A model generated the notes under the pieces. The model made no database searches. It was not told the DNA's origin and was given only the letters and a program-made list of their open reading frames with translations. A DNA stretch of 24,135 bases from Candidatus Cloacimonadota bacterium (GTDB lineage: Bacteria > Cloacimonadota > Cloacimonadia > JGIOTU-2). The stretch covers positions 1-24,135 of the forward strand of contig DRBZ01000032.1 in the NCBI GenBank assembly GCA_011043895.1. Reading direction: 5' to 3'. Position numbers and translations under genes: made by a program. Shown here one piece after another: positions 17,210 to 24,135 of the stretch (within the stretch, counting starts at the first letter, position 1; each line of letters starts with the position of its first letter).

Positions 17210-20200
17210 CTATCTATTCAATATCCTATTACACTTTTCTAATCTCTCAAGAAACATCTTTTCATTATTTTTATCGGCAAGCGCTTGTTCACAAATTCTT
17301 TTTGATTCTTCAACATTACCATTTACAAATTCTGCTTCAGCAAGTGTATCAATATATTGTATTTGGGGATCGAGTTCAACACATAATCTGGCATATTCAA
17401 GCCCTTTTATTGGATCATAATTTTCAGAACCAACAGGTGCGGTTATCAGATTCCATGCAATGTTATTAAGGATTGACGCAAGATCCTTTTTGGCTTGTAA
17501 GAACTTGGGATGCTTTTTTATAAAATTTTGAAGAAGTAGTATTTTACTATCTTGATTCAATTCTGTAATGGAATCACGTACTGAGTTATAATCATTAATA
17601 TTCGAAATATTTTGTAGAATATTTATAGAATCTTTATTAACTTTAAACCAATCCATCCATTTTTGTTGATCATATCGTTCTGAATCGGGCAGATCAAATC
17701 CTGCATACATAGCAATAAAATTGGGTATATTGTAATTATAATTTTCAAAGGCATCTATCGATGGAAAAGATAAAGATTCGATCAAAATCTCGATCCCCTC
17801 AACATATCCCATCTCGGCAAGACTCTTCCCTGCAGCACGCTGCAGATACACATCATATGATAATGCTGCTTCTTTTAACAGCGGAACTGCTCTCTCGTCC
17901 TTGAGTTTGCCAAAAACTTCTGCTGCTGTTACTTGAACAGAAGGTGAAGAATCATGCAATAGGATATAGCTGAGAAGAGGAAATGGATCGATGCCATCAT
18001 CTACAACGCCGAGATACGATGTTGCTATTCTGCGAACTTTTTCAGACTGATCTTTTTCCGATAATCTTCGGGCATAGAATAATCCTTTTTTTGATTTCAA
18101 TTTTATTAATGATTTCAATGCAGTATACCGAACATCAGCACAAGTATCCGATACAGCAATTTCCAACAACATCTTCTGTCCATTCTGCAAATTCCACATT
18201 CCGATATCATCGGCTATTACACAACGTACTTCTTCATCAGGTGAATTCAAGCAGGTGATCAGAGCTTGTTCCGTTATTTCATCAATTTCATTTTCAACAA
18301 GATTGTAGTGGAGAATTTCGAGTACATCTCTGTTAAGATTTCTATTATTAGATGCTTGTAAGATCTCAGCAAGGTATGGAATGACTTCTGTAGAATCTTC
18401 AATAAGTTTACCGATCGTCTGGAAGCGTATAAATGGACTCGGCGATAACAGTTCTTCAAAGTTGCTTCTATATCCTGAGTTTGTAATTTTTTCCGGCAAT
18501 TCAGGAAGTTTTTGATCTTTAAGTTTATTATGTACCGCACCTATTACATCCCCTTTATCCCACTCAGTATCGATAAAAATACCGTGCCCGAAGCTCGATC
18601 GCTCACAATTATTTTCATGATACTTAACACGATAATCATCTTCGTCTTCAAGATCCATACAGATTGCGAAAGGCCAATTATAGTGTTCCGACTCGGGCCA
18701 GACACCACCAAAACTCTGCCAGTTATTGAAGGTGATCTCATTCTCTGGGTCACTACAGATGTACGTATCTTCGCCTTGATAATCAATAAAGAGTGAGTAA
18801 CTCAAAGGTTTCCCACCAGTACCGTATGATGACGTTCGAGATGTATATATATCGTTCCCTGCATAGTCAATGAAAAATCCGGCAGATCTGTCCCCACCTG
18901 AACCTCCTGTGCGGAATCCACCTTCATAGATGTCATGCCCGTCTTTATCGATCAGGATCGCATTAGTTATATGAATGCCGCTTCCCTGTCCGGTATTTGC
19001 CGTGTAATGATCATTACCCGCAATATCCACAAGCGCACCCAATGACATGATATAACTTCCACCCTGATCACACCAGCCCTTTGTCCAGTATCGGTCATTG
19101 CCTGACGCATCAAAAAGCAGACCGGCACCGCCGTAAGCAGTGAGTTTTTTTCTCCAGGGATAATTTCTAAATGAAAGTGCTCCCCCTTGTCCGTATCCGG
19201 CAAGGTTTCCCAATGCATCTTTTGAATCATCGATTGCCAGATAGTAACGATCGTCACCTTCAAGATCAGACAGAATGCCCATTCCGAGTGTTGTTGCACC
19301 TCCCTGTCCGAGTGTTGCACAATCATATAGATCTTCTCCAGCATCATCGAGCAGCATGCCAAGCCCGAACATACCTGCTCCCTGGCAGAATGCGTGGGCA
19401 TTATATGTATCGAATCCTGATTTATCCCAAAGAACTCCAACTCCACACACACCGGCCCCCTGAGCAAAATGTTTTGCAGTATACGAGTCATTTCCCTTGA
19501 AATCGGCAAGAAATCCGCACCCAAGAAAACCAAATCCCTGTACATAAAGGTCATTCGGTGCTTCATATCTATCGTTGCCATTGTGATCGATGCAGACCGC
19601 TATTTCCTCAAAGCTCGACCTGCAGCCGCCTGCATTGTTCTGATATACATCATCTCCGTCGATATCAATGAGCAGATGAGCATCCTTGGTATAGAAATCA
19701 TCATCGATGCCCCTGATGACAATTCTGAGAGAATTTGTTACGTAAATGAAGGGCTCGTGAGATGCTGATTTTGTGCTATATATTTCAGAAACCGTTAAAT
19801 CTTTTGTTGCTTCTCGGTACTCATATATCGCGTCAGATATGATCTTTGCGGCAAAAAACATATACTGATACTTGAACTTTCTTGCATGCTCGATAAAATC
19901 GAATTGTGTTGAAACATTTCCGGTGAGTGACGGCATTTTTTCCCCATCGGGAATGAGAAAATAACCGGGATTGTCATTGAAGAATTTTAGATCTTCTGAA
20001 TAAAGTTCTTCTTTTGCCTGTGAAATCATTGACTTTGCTATGAGATAATTTTCAACCAGATTTAAGATAGCCATTCGATATTCCGAGGTAAATGAACGTG
20101 ATCGAAGCATATCTTTGAAATCCTCGAACAGCTCAATATTCTGGGAAATACTCATTTGAGGAAAAGCTTCAGTGTCACGGAGTAATTCGAGCGCATAATT

Positions 20201-20566
20201 TGTAACCTTTATCCCCTCATCAGTTTGATGTACAGTAAATTTTTCACTCACTTCTTCAGTCCATTGTTTCATGTAGAGCGGTTGATTCGAAACATAATCG
20301 ATAAGCGGAAACCTACATGCAAAACGATAGGAATTCTCATAAGATTTTGGTAATTCGAAATTGCGTACATCCATGCCGATCCGTTTTCCTGCATAGTCTA
20401 ATGGGTTACCGATTATCTCGGTTGTTATCGGCTCAGTGTCCTGCTGGAAATGCCACTCGTATGGATATGGCATTATTTCTTTGCTTTTTCTCTTAGCATG
20501 TAGTAATGAATGGTTTAGAAATACAAGAGAGATTGTAATGAGAATATACAGATACCTATTATGCAT
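17210..20566 (-). CDS. Secreted G-x-D-x-Y repeat (beta-solenoid-like) protein with HEAT-like and TPR-like C-terminal regions
   Basis: I do not recognise a named family for this 1118-residue protein. A signal peptide spans 1-24 (LLHA/KRKS). Residues 25-295 are a mixed, largely helical region without known motifs. At about 297-675 there are 12-13 repeats of mostly 25-30 residues with the core hydrophobic-x-D-x-x-G-x-D-x-Y, then usually Q-G-x-G and G-x-G before the next hydrophobic strand (for example QGAGVCGVGVLWDKSGFDTY). The regular Asp and Gly suggest a calcium-binding parallel beta-solenoid, although the motif is not the RTX nonapeptide. From about 705 to 930 helical repeats with V-R-x-x-A-A-type positions resemble HEAT repeats, and 1030-1110 resembles TPR (LEYARLCVELDP...). 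AGGA lies 6 bases before the ATG. It appears monocistronic or leads into the c-di-GMP genes after 75 bp. No sorting domain is seen, so a periplasmic or outer-membrane-associated place is likely. Function is unknown. Confidence 0.85.
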   Translation of the reverse strand: MHNRYLYILITISLVFLNHSLLHAKRKSKEIMPYPYEWHFQQDTEPITTEIIGNPLDYAGKRIGMDVRNFELPKSYENSYRFACRFPLIDYVSNQPLYMKQWTEEVSEKFTVHQTDEGIKVTNYALELLRDTEAFPQMSISQNIELFEDFKDMLRSRSFTSEYRMAILNLVENYLIAKSMISQAKEELYSEDLKFFNDNPGYFLIPDGEKMPSLTGNVSTQFDFIEHARKFKYQYMFFAAKIISDAIYEYREATKDLTVSEIYSTKSASHEPFIYVTNSLRIVIRGIDDDFYTKDAHLLIDIDGDDVYQNNAGGCRSSFEEIAVCIDHNGNDRYEAPNDLYVQGFGFLGCGFLADFKGNDSYTAKHFAQGAGVCGVGVLWDKSGFDTYNAHAFCQGAGMFGLGMLLDDAGEDLYDCATLGQGGATTLGMGILSDLEGDDRYYLAIDDSKDALGNLAGYGQGGALSFRNYPWRKKLTAYGGAGLLFDASGNDRYWTKGWCDQGGSYIMSLGALVDIAGNDHYTANTGQGSGIHITNAILIDKDGHDIYEGGFRTGGSGGDRSAGFFIDYAGNDIYTSRTSSYGTGGKPLSYSLFIDYQGEDTYICSDPENEITFNNWQSFGGVWPESEHYNWPFAICMDLEDEDDYRVKYHENNCERSSFGHGIFIDTEWDKGDVIGAVHNKLKDQKLPELPEKITNSGYRSNFEELLSPSPFIRFQTIGKLIEDSTEVIPYLAEILQASNNRNLNRDVLEILHYNLVENEIDEITEQALITCLNSPDEEVRCVIADDIGMWNLQNGQKMLLEIAVSDTCADVRYTALKSLIKLKSKKGLFYARRLSEKDQSEKVRRIATSYLGVVDDGIDPFPLLSYILLHDSSPSVQVTAAEVFGKLKDERAVPLLKEAALSYDVYLQRAAGKSLAEMGYVEGIEILIESLSFPSIDAFENYNYNIPNFIAMYAGFDLPDSERYDQQKWMDWFKVNKDSINILQNISNINDYNSVRDSITELNQDSKILLLQNFIKKHPKFLQAKKDLASILNNIAWNLITAPVGSENYDPIKGLEYARLCVELDPQIQYIDTLAEAEFVNGNVEESKRICEQALADKNNEKMFLERLEKCNRILNR

Positions 20567-20591
20567 TGAACGTCCTAAGATTTCTTTTTTA

Positions 20592-20621
20592 TGAATAGTA
20601 ATTGATTAAAATGGATGTCAA
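20592..20621 (-). promoter_or_regulatory. Candidate promoter of the solenoid-repeat gene
   Basis: On the minus strand a consensus -35 TTGACA (20621-20616) is followed after 18 bases by TATTCA (20597-20592), a poor -10. The alternative TACTAT has a 15-base spacer. The leader would be about 20 bases and includes the AGGA ribosome-binding site. Confidence 0.3.
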
Positions 20622-20695
20622 TTTCCGTGAAAATATCAGGAAGGAAGTAGGACACAGATTTTCGTAGATCGGACTGAATAACGCAGATTTAAAAA

Positions 20696-20714
20696 ACTGG
20701 ATTCCTGATCCAGT
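20696..20714. repeat. Inverted repeat ACTGGAT-(5)-ATCCAGT
   Basis: Perfect 7-base arms flank TCCTG. Just beyond, CCCC-GGCA-GGGG (20730-20741) forms a second small hairpin, and GGGAATGA follows at 20747. The flanking words ATTCC and GGGAAT recall a dispersed repeat type known in several bacteria, but relatedness was not tested. Confidence 0.55.
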
Positions 20715-20939
20715 CCCCGTTTCACTACGCCCCGGCAGGGGTGCTCGGGAATGAGAAGCCTTTTTGTTTATGAGAAATTACCTTTTTATAAATGGATCTT
20801 TCTCTGTGTTCTCAGTGGTTATTTTATTTTTTCGTGCTTTTTCGCCTGCCACGACGGAATGAAATGAAAACGGGTGTTGAATATGTGCGCAAGATCGGAA
20901 TCTTACGTTACTTTTTCCCTCCTCTTTACTAATTATCCT

Positions 20940-21004
20940 GATTGGTAGGGATAAAGCAATAAAGATGGAAATCCCTGCTTCTAATGGGCTTTAACAAGCC
21001 AATC
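20940..21004. repeat. Nested inverted repeats able to form a three-way junction
   Basis: GATTGG (20940-20945) can pair with CCAATC (20999-21004). Inside lie AGGGAT (20947-20952) with ATCCCT (20971-20976), and GGCTT (20987-20991) with AAGCC (20996-21000). The last pairing shares two bases with the outer stem, so not all stems can be complete at once. Confidence 0.4.
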
Positions 21005-21047
21005 TACATTTGATTATACCTTGATAAACAGTTTGTATTTTGGACTG

Positions 21048-21085
21048 CATTGACTGTGTCAATGTGAAATCGACATAGTCGATTT
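21048..21085. repeat. Two adjacent perfect palindromes with 3-base centres
   Basis: CATTGAC-TGT-GTCAATG (21048-21064) has 7-base arms and AAATCGAC-ATA-GTCGATTT (21067-21085) has 8-base arms. Only two bases separate them. Both carry GAC and GTC next to the centre, but the outer arms differ. Confidence 0.65.
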
Positions 21086-21184
21086 ACTCCAAAGTAATAA
21101 ACAAACGAGCTTAACTCGACCGCCCACCTGCGGATAGTCAACCCTGTGAAATGATGATTCACATCAAAATCAAAGATTTAATAT

Positions 21185-21210
21185 TTCGTGTTCTTTCGTG
21201 TTAATTCGTG
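21185..21210. repeat. Three TTCGTG units at exact 10-bp spacing
   Basis: TTCGTG ends at 21190, 21200 and 21210, with TTCT and TTAA between copies. The last copy ends 3 bp from the rlmN stop codon. Similar TTCGTG words occur at 20831 and at 22415-22429 in this window, always between genes. Confidence 0.65.
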
Positions 21211-21212
21211 GT

Positions 21213-22250
21213 TTAAGAATCTTTATAATAATCCCGTCTCAACTGCCCACACGCTGCATTAATGTCACCACCCAACTCCCTGCGAATTGTTACATTAATC
21301 CCTTTTGATTCTAGAACATCATGAAACTTCTGTACTTGTTTCTGTGATGTCGGTCGTAAATTGGATTCTTTAATGGAATTCATTGGTATTAAATTCACAT
21401 GACATAGTAATCCTTTGAGCAATCCTGCAAACTGTCTTGCTTGTTCCTCAGCGTCATTCAAATTTTGTATCAAGGCATACTCAAAGGTGATCCTGCGATG
21501 AGTTTTCTCTAAGTAGTATTTACAAGCATCAAGAATCGACTGTATTGAATACTTCCGAGCAACCGGCACGATCTGCTTTCTCAGTTCATCATCTGGCGCA
21601 TGAAGCGAGATAGAAAGCGTTATCTGTAAAGCTTCGTCTGCGAGTTGCCTGATTTTATCAGGAATACCGACGGTCGAAAGCGTGATATGGCGATACCCCA
21701 TATTCTGCCCGTGTTCATTATGTATGATTGAAAGAAATTTGATCACATTCTCATAATTTTCAAGCGGTTCTCCGCTTCCCATGAGTACGATATTCGATAT
21801 TCTTACACTGCTGTCCTTCTGCATCTGATACACCTGATCAGCGATCTCACCTGCAGTCAAATCCCGCACAAGCCCACCTTTTGTGGATGCACAGAACAGG
21901 CATCCCATCCTGCATCCAACCTGCGTGGAAAGGCAAGCGCTGTACCCATGTTTGTACTTCATCAGCACACTTTCGATAAGATGATCATCATGTAATCTGA
22001 ACAGATATTTTTTTGTCCCATCCAACTGTGAATCAAATCGTTTTTCTACCCGCAGTGAACCAATAAAATATTTTTGTGCAAGTTCATTCCTCAAGATTTT
22101 TGGAAGAACGGCTATGTCTTTAATAGTATCAATATTTTGCTTATGAATCACATGGAAAAGCTGTACTGCTCGATACTTCTTTTCTCCGAACGAAATTATT
22201 ACGCTCTCTAATTCTTCTAAAGTATTAGATTTTAAATTGATTTTTTGCAT
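21213..22250 (-). CDS. rlmN: RlmN, 23S rRNA (adenine-2503-C2)-methyltransferase (dual-specificity rRNA/tRNA radical SAM enzyme)
   Basis: The 345-residue protein matches RlmN throughout. The radical SAM cluster CxxxCxxC is Cys113-Cys117-Cys120 (GCRMGCLFC). It is followed by GGLVRDLTAGEI, the G-x-G-E-P-L motif, L-S-T-V-G-I-P, SISLHAPDD, H-V-N-L-I-P-M-N and the catalytic Cys334 in NAACGQL, the Cys that forms the covalent methyl-bridge intermediate. It methylates C2 of A2503 in the peptidyl-transferase centre, and in some bacteria A37 of certain tRNAs. The length is normal for the family. The motif MGSGEPL replaces the more usual MGMGEPL, a mild variation. No strong ribosome-binding site precedes the ATG. 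It lies 202 bp after the FAD-dehydrogenase gene and is followed by the palindrome-rich spacer. Confidence 0.97.
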   Translation of the reverse strand: MQKINLKSNTLEELESVIISFGEKKYRAVQLFHVIHKQNIDTIKDIAVLPKILRNELAQKYFIGSLRVEKRFDSQLDGTKKYLFRLHDDHLIESVLMKYKHGYSACLSTQVGCRMGCLFCASTKGGLVRDLTAGEIADQVYQMQKDSSVRISNIVLMGSGEPLENYENVIKFLSIIHNEHGQNMGYRHITLSTVGIPDKIRQLADEALQITLSISLHAPDDELRKQIVPVARKYSIQSILDACKYYLEKTHRRITFEYALIQNLNDAEEQARQFAGLLKGLLCHVNLIPMNSIKESNLRPTSQKQVQKFHDVLESKGINVTIRRELGGDINAACGQLRRDYYKDS

Positions 22251-22378
22251 AATTTTATTTATGATTCCATTTTAATAAGTCTGCAAAAATTGAAAATCCA
22301 AAAAATTAGATTAATTTTATGATCAATTTTCTGATAACTTTTCCTAAACATGATTTATAGAACTCTTATTTCGCCTAA

Positions 22379-22407
22379 CCCGTTGAATTTGTTTCTATTC
22401 AACTGGG
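22379..22407. repeat. Imperfect hairpin between rlmN and the FAD dehydrogenase gene
   Basis: CCCGTTGAAT pairs with ATTCAAC-T-GGG around an 8-base loop, giving 10 pairs with one bulged T. No T-run follows on the minus strand, so it is not a standard terminator for the gene ending at 22453. It is the same kind of element as the palindromes in 20640-21165. Confidence 0.5.
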
Positions 22408-22412
22408 GTGTC

Positions 22413-22429
22413 TTTTCGTGATTTTCGTG
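22413..22429. repeat. Two TTTTCGTG units at 9-bp spacing
   Basis: TTTTCGTG occurs at 22413-22420 and 22422-22429. It matches the TTCGTG word repeated beyond the other end of rlmN, so that gene is flanked on both sides by this motif. Confidence 0.5.
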
Positions 22430-22452
22430 TTTGATTGGTTTGTTGACTGGAT

Positions 22453-24072
22453 TCATTTATAGTTAACCAAAATTTTCTCAGCCACCTTCATTCCGTCAAC
22501 TGCCGAAGATACGATCCCGCCTGCATATCCGGCTCCCTCACCTGCAGGATATAGTCCTTTTATATTTGATTGAAAATCTTCTCCACGTACAATGCGTAAT
22601 GGTGAAGAACTTCGCGTCTCTATCGCTGTCAGAACTGCAGAGGGATAGGCAAAGCCGGGTAATTTTTTATCCAACAATGGAATCGCTTCTTTCAAACTTT
22701 CATACACAAAATCCGGCAGACATTCTTTGATACTACCGGGTGTTTTCCCTGGTTTATAACTCGGTATTACGCTTTTATATGAAGCCGAGGGCTTATCTTC
22801 AAGAAAATCTCCCAGAAGTTGAACTGGAGCATAGTGATCTCCCCCACCGCAGGCAAATGCTTTTTGTTCCCAGATTCTCTGGAATTCGATACCTGAAAGC
22901 GGATCATCAGAAGGAAAGTCTGCAGGAGTGACTCCCACAAGAAGTGCTGAATTTGAGTTTACATTATCCTGAGCAAACGTACTCATGCCATTGGTTACCA
23001 CTCCGCCGGCTTCAGTTGCAGCAGGCACTACCCAGCCGCCCGGGCACATGCAGAACGTATAGACTCCCCTTCCGTTTCTCAGGTGCACAGCAAGTTTATA
23101 TTGTGCCTGGGGTAGTTTTGGATTTTTATAATTTTCCGCATATTGAAGTTTATTGATATATTCACGGGGATGCTCGATACGAACGCCTATAGAAAAAGCT
23201 TTTGCTTCCATATTAATGTGCCTGTGCCGGAGCATCTCGAACGTGTCTCTTGCAGCATTTCCTATGGCAAGAATAAGAGAGGAAGTTGTATATATTTTTC
23301 CATTTACTTTGATCTTTTTCACCATGCAATCTTCTATAATGATATCCTGCAACGCATGCTCAAAAAGAAATTCACCCCCAAAATTCTCGATCTTCTCCCT
23401 GAAAATCCTCAGCATTTTTCTCAGATTATCCGTTCCGATGTGAGGACGGGCACTGTAGGCGATCTCCGTTGGCGCACCTGCAGCGATAAATTCATCAAAA
23501 ATGTATTTCGTTCGATGATCATTGATGAGTGTATAGAGTTTCCCGTCAGAAAAAGTTCCTGCGCCGCCTTCGCCAAAATGAATATTTGATGTTGTATTCA
23601 GCTCACCTGTTTTCAGGAATTGTTCTACGTCGTCAATGCGCTCTTCAACCTTTTTTCCTTTCTCGATTATGAGTGGCTCGAGACCTGCTTTTGCAAGAAG
23701 CAATCCGGCAAATAATCCTGCTGGTCCACTACCGACAACGATAGGTCTCTGGTTATATTTTGTATAATTTACTCGTGGTATTTCGTAATTGTACGGTTCC
23801 ATCTCCCTGATGCGATGTCTCTTTTTTAATTTGTTATATCTATCTTCCTGTAAGCTTATTAGGCATTCTTTCTCAACTATTTTATCAGAAAATATTACAT
23901 CTACAGTATAGACAAAAAGGATATTCTTTTTCTTTCGTGCATCGATCGCTTTTTTTATGAGTTTATAGTACTCAATATCTTCAGCTTTGAGATGCAGTAT
24001 CCTGCATATTTCCTCTTTCAATCGAGTTCGAGACGAATTTATTGGAAGTCTGATCTCTTCAATTCTGATCAT
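22453..24072 (-). CDS. FAD-dependent dehydrogenase of the COG2509 type (uncharacterised flavoprotein)
   Basis: From ATG at 24072 the product is 539 residues. An upstream TTG (24108) is in frame, but the ATG has AAGGA six bases ahead and gives the MIRIEEI start usual in this family. A helical N-terminal region of about 105 residues precedes the dinucleotide fold G-S-G-P-A-G (about 114-119) and an E-K-G-K-x-V-E-x-R motif. Further family landmarks are HFGEGGAGTFSDGKL, a C-x-C-P-G-G-x-V segment and the C-terminal ETRSSSPLRI and GLYPAGEGAGYAGGI stretches, which bind FAD. COG2509 members are widespread soluble flavoproteins whose reaction is not established, so none is assigned here. Family assignment is confident. 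It probably has its own promoter outside the window; a 202-bp gap separates it from rlmN. Confidence 0.93.
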   Translation of the reverse strand: MIRIEEIRLPINSSRTRLKEEICRILHLKAEDIEYYKLIKKAIDARKKKNILFVYTVDVIFSDKIVEKECLISLQEDRYNKLKKRHRIREMEPYNYEIPRVNYTKYNQRPIVVGSGPAGLFAGLLLAKAGLEPLIIEKGKKVEERIDDVEQFLKTGELNTTSNIHFGEGGAGTFSDGKLYTLINDHRTKYIFDEFIAAGAPTEIAYSARPHIGTDNLRKMLRIFREKIENFGGEFLFEHALQDIIIEDCMVKKIKVNGKIYTTSSLILAIGNAARDTFEMLRHRHINMEAKAFSIGVRIEHPREYINKLQYAENYKNPKLPQAQYKLAVHLRNGRGVYTFCMCPGGWVVPAATEAGGVVTNGMSTFAQDNVNSNSALLVGVTPADFPSDDPLSGIEFQRIWEQKAFACGGGDHYAPVQLLGDFLEDKPSASYKSVIPSYKPGKTPGSIKECLPDFVYESLKEAIPLLDKKLPGFAYPSAVLTAIETRSSSPLRIVRGEDFQSNIKGLYPAGEGAGYAGGIVSSAVDGMKVAEKILVNYK

Positions 24073-24135
24073 AGATTTTCCTTCTTCAGTGGAAAAATGA
24101 ATAACCAATATCTTTCAGAAAATATCTCATTCTCA

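Larger units (their letters stand above)
20567..21212. other. 646-bp gene-free, palindrome-rich intergenic region
   Basis: I find no supportable gene here. The stretch contains at least nine short inverted repeats of unrelated sequence (listed in part as separate entries) and runs of direct repeats at 10-bp spacing, such as TCTCTGTGTT-CTCAGTGGTT at 20801-20820 and TTCGTG units at 20831 and 21185-21210. CAGATTT occurs at 20655 and again at 20684. Base composition fluctuates, with a GC-rich patch near 20720-20750. The only small plus-strand frame (20864-20932, 22 codons) has no ribosome-binding site. It resembles degenerate repeat-derived spacer DNA. Confidence 0.7.

Noticed and set aside
18967..19581. 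Long alternative-frame open reading frames over the repeat gene
   Set aside because: They are shadows of the regular repeat composition of the 17210-20566 gene, with no independent start signal or protein-like features.
18542..19678. RTX calcium-binding toxin repeats
   Set aside because: RTX needs G-G-x-G-x-D-x-U nonapeptides in direct succession; here the unit is mostly 25-30 residues with a G-x-D-x-Y core.
20864..20932. Small plus-strand reading frame of 22 codons in the spacer
   Set aside because: No ribosome-binding site, no recognisable motif, and it overlaps the palindrome-rich DNA.
20567..21212. CRISPR array or integron attachment sites
   Set aside because: The palindromes differ in sequence and spacing, there are no equal-length spacers, and no cas or integrase gene is nearby.
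24073..24108. TTG start twelve codons upstream for the FAD dehydrogenase
   Set aside because: The ATG at 24072 has AAGGA at ideal spacing, and that ribosome-binding site would lie inside the longer frame.

Overview
The window looks like chromosome from an uncultured or poorly studied member of the Fibrobacterota-Chlorobiota-Bacteroidota (FCB) supergroup. My best guess is Candidatus Cloacimonadota or a close relative; this is inferred from protein style, not from a search. The reasons are low-GC DNA, very large secreted multidomain proteins, C-terminal modules of the type IX secretion (T9SS type A / FlgD-Ig-like) kind ending in a short basic tail, gingipain-like C25 peptidases, and the GAF/HD-GYP/GGDEF signalling style. 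Every gene I can support lies on the minus strand, so transcription runs from high to low coordinates.

Reading in the direction of transcription: (i) 24072-22453, a COG2509-type FAD-dependent dehydrogenase, then rlmN (22250-21213), an rRNA methyltransferase. (ii) 20567-21212, a 646-bp gene-free stretch rich in unrelated short palindromes and 10-bp-spaced direct repeats; a smaller block of the same kind lies between rlmN and the FAD gene. (iii) 20566-17210, a secreted protein with about a dozen G-x-D-x-Y repeats (probable beta-solenoid) followed by HEAT-like and TPR-like helices. (iv) 17134-14484, a two-gene cyclic-di-GMP module: a GAF/HD-GYP phosphodiesterase candidate and a receiver-GGDEF diguanylate cyclase, with a candidate promoter in front and an intrinsic terminator behind. 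(v) 14321 to the left edge, a tightly spaced five-gene cluster: an LVIVD-repeat lipoprotein, two C25 peptidase-family proteins, a protein with 16 W-x-D-x-R repeats, and an M14 zinc carboxypeptidase cut by the window edge.

The left cluster reads as a cell-surface or secreted protein-degradation set. C25 enzymes would cut proteins internally and the M14 enzyme would trim C-termini. The propeller-like proteins would serve as binding or scaffold partners. Three of the four large secreted proteins end in recognisable sorting domains; the fourth is truncated. One of the two C25 proteins (7873-13320) keeps the catalytic Cys but has Tyr where the catalytic His should be, so it may be a pseudoenzyme or a variant subfamily. 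The adjacent c-di-GMP module could govern surface attachment, but nothing in the sequence links it directly to the peptidase cluster.

The observations most worth a second look are the palindrome/decamer-rich intergenic DNA, the G-x-D-x-Y solenoid-HEAT-TPR protein, the His-less C25 paralogue beside a canonical one, and the roughly 115-residue insert inside the HD-GYP domain. I see no rRNA, tRNA, CRISPR array, transposase or phage gene.
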